Origin: an uncultured Bacillota bacterium | GTDB lineage: Bacteria; Bacillota; Clostridia; Oscillospirales; Oscillospiraceae | DNA: 6,327 bases | Direction of reading: 5' to 3' | Assembly: GCA_937890735.1 (NCBI GenBank) | Contig: CALACZ010000003.1 | Location: forward strand, 1-6,327 | In this document: positions 1-4,807 of the stretch, in pieces | How positions within the stretch are numbered: position 1 is the first letter of the stretch | How the letters are laid out: each line of letters opens with the position of its first letter | The notes under the pieces: generated by a model | What the model saw: only the letters and a program-made list of their open reading frames with translations | What the model was told of the DNA's origin: nothing | Database searches by the model: none | Made by a program: the position numbers and the translations under genes

Positions 1-24
1 GCAATTTCTTTGTGCTGGATTCAT
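1..24 (-). CDS. Start of an unidentified gene (8 codons visible, runs off the left edge)
   Basis: An ATG at 24-22 (minus strand) is preceded by a strong ribosome binding site, AAGGAGG, ending about 6 bases upstream. It reads MNPAQRNC before leaving the window. The start lies 31 bases after the recombinase stop codon, on the same strand, so the two are probably co-transcribed. It is also in the same reading frame as the recombinase. The intervening codons do not resemble the usual continuation of a large serine recombinase, so I read it as a separate gene. Too little is visible to assign a function. Confidence 0.55.
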
Positions 25-54
25 GGTTGCCTCCTTGTTGGAATGTTGGTGGAA

Positions 55-822
55 TTATTTCAGGATCGGCTCGTGCGCTCCGGGAACGTAGTCCATGCCG
101 TCGCCGTACTTGTACATTCCTTCGTATACCGGCTTGTTGTCGCGGATGCTGCGGACGTTGGATTCACGGAATCTGCCGCCTTTACGGGTTTTGTATCCGG
201 CGTCGGATATCGAATCCGCTATTTCCCACAGCGACTTCTTCGCGGCAAGCCCGTCAAATACCATATGGACGATAGGCTCCTCATCCGGGTTGATAACAAG
301 CTGACCATGCTCGACCTTGTACCCATACGGAGCACGTCCGCCGCTGTAGCCGCCCGCTTTCGCCTTGCACTCGCGTCCCTTGCTTGTGCGGAGAGTGATA
401 TTTTTGCGCTCCTGTTCCGCCACAAACAGCATCAGCGACCGGTAAATGTTCGACAGCGCGTCGTCGCTGTCAAAATGTTCGTTGACCGACAGCAGCTTAA
501 TATTCTTCTTTTCGAGGACGTACAGGTAGTAGAAGTACAGCTTCGTGTCTCTGGACAGTCGGTCGGTTTTCGCGATAATAACCGCCTCATACGGCGGATT
601 CGTCATATCGTCGCCGTAAAGAAGTTCATTCAGCGCAGGACGGTCTTCCTTCACGCCGCTCACGCCGTCCTCTTCGTACCATTTCACGACGCGGTATCCG
701 TTGTCGTTCGCGTACTGAAGTATCTGCGCTTTCTGTGAATCTATGCCGAACCGGTCATCTCCGGTCTGCCCCTCTGTGCTGACGCGGACATATCCGACCG
801 CTTTTTTAATTTCATTCCCCAT
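55..822 (-). CDS. Short serine site-specific recombinase (resolvase domain plus partial recombinase domain)
   Basis: This 255-aa protein is a serine recombinase, which cuts and rejoins DNA through a covalent phosphoserine and would integrate, excise or invert DNA. The N-terminal catalytic domain (about residues 6-150) shows YVRVST with nucleophile Ser15 and Arg13, DGVSG at 52-56, and KTDRLSR at 85-91. A long helix at about 123-148 follows. Residues 161-169 (GGRAPYGYK) open the recombinase domain typical of large serine integrases, which runs to VPGAHEPIL at the C-terminus. Large serine integrases are usually 450-600 aa and continue into a zinc-ribbon and coiled-coil. Here a TAA stop follows directly and no CxxC ribbon is present, so the protein is either a natural short form or truncated. 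The ATG at 822 was chosen over an in-frame ATG at 867 because it has a GGGAG ribosome binding site and begins just before the fold. It is transcribed from the perfect promoter at 942-970 with a leader of about 110 bases. Confidence 0.93.
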   Translation of the reverse strand: MGNEIKKAVGYVRVSTEGQTGDDRFGIDSQKAQILQYANDNGYRVVKWYEEDGVSGVKEDRPALNELLYGDDMTNPPYEAVIIAKTDRLSRDTKLYFYYLYVLEKKNIKLLSVNEHFDSDDALSNIYRSLMLFVAEQERKNITLRTSKGRECKAKAGGYSGGRAPYGYKVEHGQLVINPDEEPIVHMVFDGLAAKKSLWEIADSISDAGYKTRKGGRFRESNVRSIRDNKPVYEGMYKYGDGMDYVPGAHEPILK

Positions 823-941
823 GATTTTCTCCCTGGCATCTGTCAAATTTCGCGGAACCGAGCCCAATCTGCCCGCCGCGCTTATCGCCTTTCATCCGCA
901 GCATCAGCCGGTACAGCCGCTTACTGCCTTTCGCTGATCCT

Positions 942-970
942 ATTATACCACAAGTAAATGCGATTGTCAA
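942..970 (-). promoter_or_regulatory. Promoter of the recombinase gene
   Basis: On the minus strand TTGACA (970-965), a 17-base spacer and TATAAT (947-942) match the sigma-A consensus at all 12 positions. TG one base before the -10 box makes it an extended -10 promoter. Transcription would start near 935, leaving a leader of about 110 bases before the ATG at 822. The spacer holds one copy of the shared AAATGCGATT motif. Confidence 0.88.
956..965 (+). promoter_or_regulatory. Candidate operator copy 1 (AAATGCGATT)
   Basis: This decamer lies inside the spacer and at the edge of the -35 box of the recombinase promoter. The extended context ACAAGTAAATGCGATTGT (950-967) matches 17 of 18 bases around copy 2 at 1198-1215. 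A protein bound here would cover the RNA polymerase site, so repression is the simplest reading. The regulator is not recognisable in the window. Confidence 0.5.
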
Positions 971-1157
971 GTGCTTTTTGCGTTTTTTTGAATTTTTTCT
1001 GGTCGGGAGGGTCAACTCCCCCACGTCTGCGCCGTGTGCACCCCCCGGGGGTATCCGCCGCCGCCCGCCCGTGACCCCGTCGCGACCGCATGAAACGGCG
1101 AAAATCAGCCCTGAAATACTGCACAAAATTATCATTTGAATTTATGCAATGTGCTGA

Positions 1158-1167
1158 AATCGCATTT
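1158..1167 (-). promoter_or_regulatory. Candidate operator copy 3 (inverted, between the two promoters)
   Basis: The plus strand reads AATCGCATTT, the exact reverse complement of the decamer in copy 1. It lies about 28 bases upstream of the -35 box of the rightward promoter. Outside the decamer the match to the other two copies is weaker. It could be an auxiliary site for cooperative binding. Confidence 0.4.
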
Positions 1168-1194
1168 TATCAAGATTAAATTTCGCAAAAACAC

Positions 1195-1223
1195 TTGACA
1201 AGTAAATGCGAATGTGCTATAAT
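1195..1223 (+). promoter_or_regulatory. Promoter of the rightward four-gene operon
   Basis: TTGACA (1195-1200), a 17-base spacer and TATAAT (1218-1223) form a perfect sigma-A promoter with an extended -10 (TGC before TATAAT). Transcription should start near 1230, giving a leader of about 43 bases that includes a small GCCC/GGGC hairpin (1243-1256) and an AAAGGA ribosome binding site before the ATG at 1273. Confidence 0.9.
1204..1213 (+). promoter_or_regulatory. Candidate operator copy 2 (AAATGCGAAT)
   Basis: It lies in the spacer of the rightward promoter and differs from copy 1 by one base. Copies 1 and 2 point the same way on the DNA although the two promoters diverge, so the shared sequence is not simply a side effect of promoter consensus. 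Confidence 0.5.
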
Positions 1224-1272
1224 ATAATCACAAACAAAGCAAGCCCCCGAGAGGGCAGAAAGGAAACCAACC

Positions 1273-2067
1273 ATGATAACCAACGAAACCATTACCGTAC
1301 GCTTCGCCGCAGACCGTCACGCTACCATCGCGTGGGAAAAGCAGCTGTCCGCAGACCTTGACGCCATCGTCACCGCATACGGCGCGGCAGACAAGCCCGC
1401 CGACACCATCGCGGCCGTGGTCGCTGAGATCGGCATCGACCGCGTCCGCGCCATCATCGCAACCCTGACCGTCTACCGCGTCGCCATGCACGACCGCCGG
1501 ATCGGCGACGACACCGCCGCATGGGCGCAGACCATCGCGGACGCCCTGGACGCTGACGCCGCCGAGCGCGTCGGACTGATCACAGACGCCATCCACCCGG
1601 CGCACCTGGACCAGCTTGCACGCGCCGCCGCTGAGTACGTCGCGCCGGAGACCACCGAGACCACCGAGACCGCACCGGCAGCGGAGACCGAGACCGCCGA
1701 GAGTGCGGCATCGATCAACCCCATGTGCACCGACTGCACCCGCCGCGGCAGCGACTGCGACGGCACGACGTGCGAGACTTGGACGGGGTGCATTTACCGT
1801 GAGACCGCCGCACAGCGTGACATCAGGCTTTTTGACTTTTACAAGCGCCGTCTGCTGGCACTGGCGGGCGGTGATCCCCTGCGCTGGGTGTGCGTGCAGT
1901 ACCTGTGCAGCTTTCCCGGGCTCTCGCCCTATGACATGGGCGCAGCGCTTATGGCGGAGGGCGTGGAGATCATCTACGACGACACAGCTATAACCCGCGC
2001 CGAAAATGCCGCAGAGCGGCGGCGGGTGCAGTGTGCGTATGCAGCACGAGAGGGGGCGAGGGCATGA
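1273..2067 (+). CDS. Uncharacterised 264-aa protein with C-terminal cysteine cluster
   Basis: This is the first gene of the rightward operon. The ATG has an AAAGGA ribosome binding site and follows the strong promoter at 1195-1223. The N-terminal part (about 1-125) has a pattern (ITVRFAADRH near the start, then RVRAIIATLTV, DRRI, AW, and AIHPAHLDQLA) that reminds me of the DUF3849-type proteins of clostridial mobile elements. That likeness is recalled, not tested. A low-complexity Thr/Glu/Ala linker occupies about 128-146. Residues 152-173 hold five cysteines (C152, C155, C162, C167, C173) in a CxxC...C...C...C arrangement ending in WTGC, which may bind zinc. The last 90 residues are probably folded, with a Trp/Cys-containing stretch near 200. 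No signal peptide or membrane segment is seen, so it is probably cytoplasmic. Its stop codon overlaps the next start (ATGA). Function unknown. Confidence 0.85.
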   Translation: MITNETITVRFAADRHATIAWEKQLSADLDAIVTAYGAADKPADTIAAVVAEIGIDRVRAIIATLTVYRVAMHDRRIGDDTAAWAQTIADALDADAAERVGLITDAIHPAHLDQLARAAAEYVAPETTETTETAPAAETETAESAASINPMCTDCTRRGSDCDGTTCETWTGCIYRETAAQRDIRLFDFYKRRLLALAGGDPLRWVCVQYLCSFPGLSPYDMGAALMAEGVEIIYDDTAITRAENAAERRRVQCAYAAREGARA

Positions 2068-2336
2068 CGGCAGAGGCTTTGAGACCCTGGGACGGCAGAC
2101 TTGGACGTTGGCAGTACCTTGACGCCGCCGAAAAAGGGCTGCTGATCGCGCCCGACGGCAGCATCTACGCCCGCGACTACCACGGATATATATATATCTG
2201 GTGCGCCGCCGCACGGCTCGCACAGCATCTACGCGACCTGTGCCGCCGCAGTGACGCCGTCATTGACGTCTCCGAGCAGACCGCCCGCGCCCTGCGAGTC
2301 ACCGCGGACGCGCTGTACAGCATGGCGGGGAGGTGA
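2064..2336 (+). CDS. Small uncharacterised protein, 90 aa
   Basis: The start ATG overlaps the stop of the preceding gene as ATGA (2064-2067), which implies translational coupling, and a GAGGGGGCGAGGG ribosome binding site precedes it. An upstream in-frame ATG at 2031 lies inside the previous gene and lacks a good site. The protein begins MTAEALRPWDGRLGRWQYLD, then has a segment reading LIAPDGSIYARDYHGYIYIW that could be a small beta-rich unit. The second half is probably helical (AARLAQHLRDLC, SEQTARALRVTADALY). The Tyr/Ile stretch is encoded by an unusual alternating TA run at about 2182-2195. I do not recognise a family. Position in the operon suggests a job linked to its neighbours. Confidence 0.75.
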   Translation: MTAEALRPWDGRLGRWQYLDAAEKGLLIAPDGSIYARDYHGYIYIWCAAARLAQHLRDLCRRSDAVIDVSEQTARALRVTADALYSMAGR

Positions 2337-2340
2337 GACC

Positions 2341-2580
2341 ATGTGGGCAGATATCAAAAAAGGCTACCGCACCACGGCGGAAGTTATCGCCGCGAAGCTC
2401 GCGGAGCTACAGCACGCGCCCGGCGTCTCGCCGTATATGGGCAGCGACTACCGCATACACTACCGCCGCGCAGACGGCGCCCGCGTCCCGGAGCGGCACG
2501 AGGTCGCCGCCCTGGTACTCGCCGGGCACGACCACGACATCACACCCGATAACGCTTTACAGCTGCTTGCAGCGCTTTAA
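2341..2580 (+). CDS. Small uncharacterised protein, 79 aa
   Basis: The ATG at 2341 lies four bases after the previous stop and is preceded by GGGGAGGTGAGACC, an excellent ribosome binding site, so this start is preferred over upstream in-frame codons. The protein begins MWADIKKGYRTTAEVIAAKL, probably helical. It then has SPYMGSDYRIHYRR and a helical C-terminus with EVAALVLAG and NALQLLAAL. It is small, soluble and charged, with no cysteines. I do not recognise a family. Its tight packing between two operon genes and good codon continuity support it being real. Confidence 0.72.
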   Translation: MWADIKKGYRTTAEVIAAKLAELQHAPGVSPYMGSDYRIHYRRADGARVPERHEVAALVLAGHDHDITPDNALQLLAAL

Positions 2581-2593
2581 TTTAATCCGCCGC

Positions 2594-2613
2594 CCCGCCC
2601 GGCTACAGGCGGG
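2594..2613 (+). promoter_or_regulatory. Hairpin over the ribosome binding site of the next gene
   Basis: CCCGCC (2594-2599) pairs with GGCGGG (2608-2613) across an 8-base loop. The right arm runs directly into the purine-rich ribosome binding region GGGAGAAAGAGAG before the ATG at 2630. No T-run follows, so it is not a terminator. It may lower translation of the fourth gene or mark an RNA processing point. Confidence 0.35.
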
Positions 2614-2629
2614 AGAAAGAGAGTATATC

Positions 2630-3142
2630 ATGTTTACTACAAATATAAAGCCGTACAAGCTGACCGCCATTATCACCGCCTGGAGCGCCGCCAAGGCTGC
2701 ACAGCGCACCGCTGATCACCGCGCCGGCATATCCTACTACACCGACGCAGAGAAGGCCGCCGCCAAGGCAGCCGCAGACGCTGCCCGTGCCGCGTATGTC
2801 GCCGCGTCCGCCGAGCTGCGCGAGGTCATCCACGCTGCCGAGGGGCGCGCGTCCGTCCGCCTACTGTCCGTCGACGACATCATGGACGCCATCGACAGCG
2901 TCCCGCGCTGCGTCCTAAAAAAGCACCTGCCCGGCTGCGAGATCCACTGTGACCCCAACGCGCAGAGTTTCCCCCATGCGTACGGCTACCGCCCCGACAG
3001 CACACACTTTAGTGTCGTCCGCCGCCCGGCGGGTTGGTATCTTGTACGCGTCATCCGCGACACTTGCGGCACGTCCCGCGGTCAACTGGTGCTGACCGAC
3101 GGCGCCAAGGCGGATATCATCGCAGCCGCCGAGACACTGTGA
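2630..3142 (+). CDS. Uncharacterised 170-aa protein with alanine-rich helical N-terminus
   Basis: This is the last gene of the rightward operon, 49 bases after the preceding stop. The ATG at 2630 follows GGGAGAAAGAGAG. In-frame codons further upstream run through the previous gene in another frame and are rejected. The N-terminal part (about 15-85) is rich in Ala, Glu, Arg and Lys, and is probably a long helix or coiled coil with a break at RAGISYYTDAEK. The C-terminal part (about 90-170) looks like a compact alpha/beta domain, with DIMDAIDSVPRCVLKKHLPG, four cysteines, and strands near HFSVVRR and GWYLVRVIRD. No signal peptide, membrane segment or known catalytic motif is evident. I do not recognise the family. 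A new promoter begins six bases after its stop codon. Confidence 0.78.
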   Translation: MFTTNIKPYKLTAIITAWSAAKAAQRTADHRAGISYYTDAEKAAAKAAADAARAAYVAASAELREVIHAAEGRASVRLLSVDDIMDAIDSVPRCVLKKHLPGCEIHCDPNAQSFPHAYGYRPDSTHFSVVRRPAGWYLVRVIRDTCGTSRGQLVLTDGAKADIIAAAETL

Positions 3143-3147
3143 CCCCC

Positions 3148-3176
3148 TTGACAACCGCTCGCCGGTGTGCTATACT
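3148..3176 (+). promoter_or_regulatory. Promoter of the small hydrophobic peptide gene
   Basis: TTGACA (3148-3153), a 17-base spacer and TATACT (3171-3176), with TGC before the -10 box, make a near-perfect extended -10 sigma-A promoter. It starts just after the stop codon of the preceding gene, so the downstream peptide has its own transcript of about 110 bases. It lacks the AAATGCGAWT motif found in the other two promoters. Confidence 0.85.
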
Positions 3177-3195
3177 GTAAGCGGGAGGTGATAGC

Positions 3196-3264
3196 GTGCT
3201 TGTAGTGCTGTACGTCCTGATAGTGCCGGTGCTGATCCTGTTGGAGCTCGCGCACCGCTCATAA
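3196..3264 (+). CDS. 22-aa hydrophobic peptide, possible type I toxin or small membrane protein
   Basis: A GTG start at 3196 follows GGGAGGTG with 7-base spacing. The frame encodes 22 residues: MLVVLYVLIVPVLILLEL followed by AHRS, then TAA. Residues 2-18 are almost all Leu, Val, Ile, Tyr or Pro and could form one membrane helix, with a short charged C-terminal tail (E17, H20, R21). The IVPVLILLEL core is reminiscent of the Fst/Par family of Gram-positive type I toxins, which have a hydrophobic helix with a central proline. Fst toxins are usually a little longer (about 30 aa). The gene has its own promoter (3148-3176) and terminator (3270-3295), as such toxins do. I could not find a clear antisense promoter for an RNA antitoxin, so the toxin assignment is inference. 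A phage-type regulatory membrane peptide is the alternative. Confidence 0.6.
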   Translation: MLVVLYVLIVPVLILLELAHRS

Positions 3265-3269
3265 TCCCC

Positions 3270-3295
3270 GACCGCCCCGCGTGGGCGGTCTTTTT
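3270..3295 (+). terminator. Intrinsic terminator of the small peptide transcript
   Basis: GACCGCCC (3270-3277) pairs perfectly with GGGCGGTC (3283-3290) over a 5-base loop and is followed by TTTTT. It lies six bases after the peptide stop codon. It also ends any read-through from the four-gene operon. Confidence 0.92.
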
Positions 3296-3305
3296 ATGCC
3301 CCTGT

Positions 3306-3333
3306 AGCCCGCCTGGACCGCCGGGGCTTTTTT
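3306..3333 (+). terminator. Second, tandem intrinsic terminator
   Basis: AGCCC (3306-3310) pairs with GGGCT (3324-3328), or alternatively GCCCC (3298-3302) with GGGGC (3323-3327), followed by a six-T run (3328-3333). It stands 11 bases after the first terminator and points the same way, acting either as backup or as an alternative RNA end. Confidence 0.7.
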
Positions 3334-3379
3334 GCGCCCGTGCCGTGACGCGCTACAAGCCCGCAGGACGCCCGCAGAG

Positions 3380-3742
3380 CCTCGAGAGGGTATCTATACC
3401 ACCCGCGGCGTAAACGCCCCGTGCAGAGCCTTACAGAGCCTCACAGCTGTACACACGTTGCCCGCCGCCTCGAGAGGGTGCACAGCCGCCCACGTCCGCC
3501 GCGTCCACCCGCTGATCTGCGACGCCCTCGAGACTGCATACCTCTGTGAGCCCCTACAAACCCCGTGAACGCGTTTAATCCCTCGAGAGGGTAAATATAC
3601 CACCCCGCCCATCTCCGCGCGTCCTGCGCCGTCTGTGCGTGTTCTGGGCGGCCATACACAGCCGCCCGCCGCGCCGCTCTGCCGCCTCGAGGTGCCCGGG
3701 CATAGTGAGAGGGACTGCCCGCCACCCGGACAGCCCCTCGAA
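3380..3742. repeat. CTCGAG(AGGG) motif array in a GC-rich stretch with no convincing gene
   Basis: CTCGAG occurs at 3381, 3469, 3527, 3582 and 3686, and a near copy (CTCGAA) at 3737. Intervals are 88, 58, 55, 104 and 51 bases. Only one other CTCGAG is seen in the window (5460). Two copies are long: 3380-3404 and 3581-3605 agree at 23 of 25 positions, each reading CCTCGAGAGGGTA, two variable bases, then TATACCACCC. The copy at 3581 forms a perfect CCCTC/GAGGG hairpin with a GA loop, followed by GGTA/TACC. The copy at 3469 keeps CTCGAGAGGGT, while those at 3527 and 3686 keep only the core. Open frames here on both strands lack ribosome binding sites and recognisable protein features. The stretch may encode a structured RNA or be a protein-binding array. 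Confidence 0.6.
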
Positions 3743-3770
3743 ACCTGTTCAATTTTCCGCCGATTTCCGT

Positions 3771-3822
3771 TCCGGTTTTGAAAAACTTTTCTGCGAGTTT
3801 CAAAAACCGGATTTTTCTTTTT
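3771..3822 (+). terminator. Strong rightward terminator with no obvious gene upstream
   Basis: TCCGGTTTTGAAA (3771-3783) pairs with TTTCAAAAACCGGA (3798-3811) with one bulged base, and the plus strand continues TTTTTCTTTTTC (3812-3823). The T-run is only on the rightward side, so it ends plus-strand RNA. The previous two rightward terminators at 3270-3333 imply that a separate transcript arises between about 3335 and 3770, that is, within the CTCGAG array. Confidence 0.7.
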
Positions 3823-3967
3823 CGGGTTCGCGATAGTCGCTGACATTTTTTCGTGATAGTCGCTCGATAGTCGCTGGCTGTCTGATAGTCGCCGAGGCTT
3901 TCGTCAAATTGCACAATGCTTTTAGCAACATATCACTGAGCAGCCCGTTTTCACTGTCGAAAATCAA
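3800..3967 (-). CDS. Possible 55-aa protein directly after the TerS-like gene (weak)
   Basis: A TTG start at 3967-3965 follows GTGAGGCAAAAGG, which overlaps the stop codon of the TerS-like gene. The frame reads MIFDSENGLLSDMLLKALCN, then a basic second half, ending at TGA (3802-3800). The amino-acid mix is credible, but TTG is a rare start, the 3' end overlaps the terminator hairpin at 3771-3811, and the second half is built from the GATAGTCGC repeats read in three different frames. That pattern shows the repeats are kept as DNA rather than as protein. It may be no gene at all. Confidence 0.25.
   Translation of the reverse strand: MIFDSENGLLSDMLLKALCNLTKASATIRQPATIERLSRKNVSDYREPEKEKSGF
3832..3893 (+). 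repeat. Cluster of four GATAGTCGC repeats downstream of the TerS-like gene
   Basis: GATAGTCGCT occurs at 3832-3841, 3855-3864 and 3866-3875, and GATAGTCGCC at 3884-3893, all in the same orientation. The nonamer ATAGTCGCT recurs at 3999-4007 and 4353-4361 inside the TerS-like gene and at 5754-5762 in the DUF927 gene, with a one-base variant (GTAGTCGCT) at 5614. Starts in the cluster are 23, 11 and 18 bases apart, the first two near multiples of a helical turn. The position suggests a binding site for the small terminase protein or another element-encoded DNA-binding protein. Confidence 0.65.
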
Positions 3968-3977
3968 ACCTTTTGCC

Positions 3978-4790
3978 TCACTTCAAAGTCTTGTCTTCAT
4001 AGTCGCTCTCTCTCATCCCCTGCAAATATCTTTCTTGCAGCTGCTTCGGCGTGAGGTTCGCCTCACCCATCGGATTTCGCGTAGTTTCGGGCAATTCTGC
4101 GTTATCCCGCATCCCGTAATAGCACTTCGAGCGGAAGCAATATGCGAGAAAATTCATCTTCCCGGCAGTGACAAGTTTTGCGTCAAAACCCTGTTGAAAA
4201 GCTTTAGCCTTTTTGACCAAGTTCCCGCTCAAATCCGTGAACCCCCGCTCAATCCCACACTCCCACCTCCACAGCGACCCTGCCGTGTACCCCGTGCTCA
4301 GGCACGCTTCCTCCCATACGGGTGTCCTTCCTTCCTCGGCGCACTGGATGTAATAGTCGCTGAACCTCTGCGCGAGTTCCTCATCGCTTCGCACGGGCGG
4401 TTTCCGGTACTCAGTCAACAGCTCGTGAAGCATCTGGCTGACCAGCGCCCGGTCTTCATCCGTTTCCGGCGACCACCTTCTCGGGTTCGTCCCGACAGGC
4501 GGTTTCTTGTGCGTCGGGTACTTCGGATCGCGGGCGGGCATATCCTCTTCTGGGATGTCCAGCGCCGCGATGATTGCTTTCTTACTCTCATCGTCGGTGA
4601 CGCGCTCGGCTATCTCGACCGCGTATTCCGTCGCTTTCCGCTTCGCGTAGGAATTGACCGTCTTCTCTTTCGGCTCCTTCTTCGGCTTCGGCTTCGTGCT
4701 GCCTTTCGGTCTTCCTCTCTTCTTCGGCGCTGGGTTGCCCGCCTCAGATGAGGACGTGCTCTTCGCTCCGGCTTTCTTCTCTTCGTCCAT
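3978..4790 (-). CDS. terS: Phage terminase small subunit-like DNA-packaging protein with AT-hook tail
   Basis: This 270-aa protein resembles small terminase subunits of Firmicutes phages, which bind the packaging site and hand DNA to the large terminase ATPase. The C-terminal half carries the family pattern: FSDYYIQCAEEGRTPVWEEA (144-162), TGYTAGSLWRWE as a probable helix-turn-helix (166-177), a helical stretch with KKAKAFQQGFDAKL (193-206), and FLAYCFRSKCYYGMRDN (214-230), equivalent to the usual 'FALKNNFGWKDK' signature. The N-terminal 130 residues are extra compared with the common 140-180 aa length. They are strongly basic and contain an AT-hook, KKRGRPKGS (23-31), followed by a Lys/Pro run to about 43. 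The ATG has an AAAGGAG site 6 bases upstream. It lies 357 bases after the DUF927 gene, across the iteron region. No large terminase gene follows; instead the next 800 bases hold repeats and convergent genes. The family call comes from motif reading, and a related phage DNA-binding protein is possible. Confidence 0.68.
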   Translation of the reverse strand: MDEEKKAGAKSTSSSEAGNPAPKKRGRPKGSTKPKPKKEPKEKTVNSYAKRKATEYAVEIAERVTDDESKKAIIAALDIPEEDMPARDPKYPTHKKPPVGTNPRRWSPETDEDRALVSQMLHELLTEYRKPPVRSDEELAQRFSDYYIQCAEEGRTPVWEEACLSTGYTAGSLWRWECGIERGFTDLSGNLVKKAKAFQQGFDAKLVTAGKMNFLAYCFRSKCYYGMRDNAELPETTRNPMGEANLTPKQLQERYLQGMRESDYEDKTLK

Positions 4791-4807
4791 GTGATCTCCT
4801 TTCGCCC

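Noticed and set aside
10..738. 242-codon plus-strand open frame
   Set aside because: It is antisense to the recombinase gene, whose motifs are unmistakable, and it has no ribosome binding site.
823..867. Upstream in-frame ATG (867) for the recombinase
   Set aside because: It lacks a ribosome binding site and would add 15 residues before the conserved fold. The ATG at 822 has GGGAG correctly spaced.
812..904. 30-codon minus-strand leader frame overlapping the recombinase start
   Set aside because: No ribosome binding site precedes its ATG codons (904 or 895). The overlap alone is not enough to call a gene.
1228..2223. 331-codon minus-strand open frame
   Set aside because: It lies antisense to the first operon genes and covers the rightward leader. 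The opposite frame has the promoter, ribosome binding site and coherent composition. High GC makes long antisense frames common.
3380..3742. CRISPR array
   Set aside because: Repeat units are short and mostly degenerate, spacing ranges from 51 to 104 bases, and no cas gene is near.
3332..3914. Open frames on both strands across the CTCGAG array (78, 150 and 157 codons)
   Set aside because: None has a ribosome binding site, the products are low-complexity Arg/Gly/Ala strings, and they cross terminators. Open frames are expected by chance in such GC-rich DNA.
3909..4751. 280-codon plus-strand open frame
   Set aside because: It is the mirror of the TerS-like gene. The minus frame has an AAAGGAG site and recognisable motifs.
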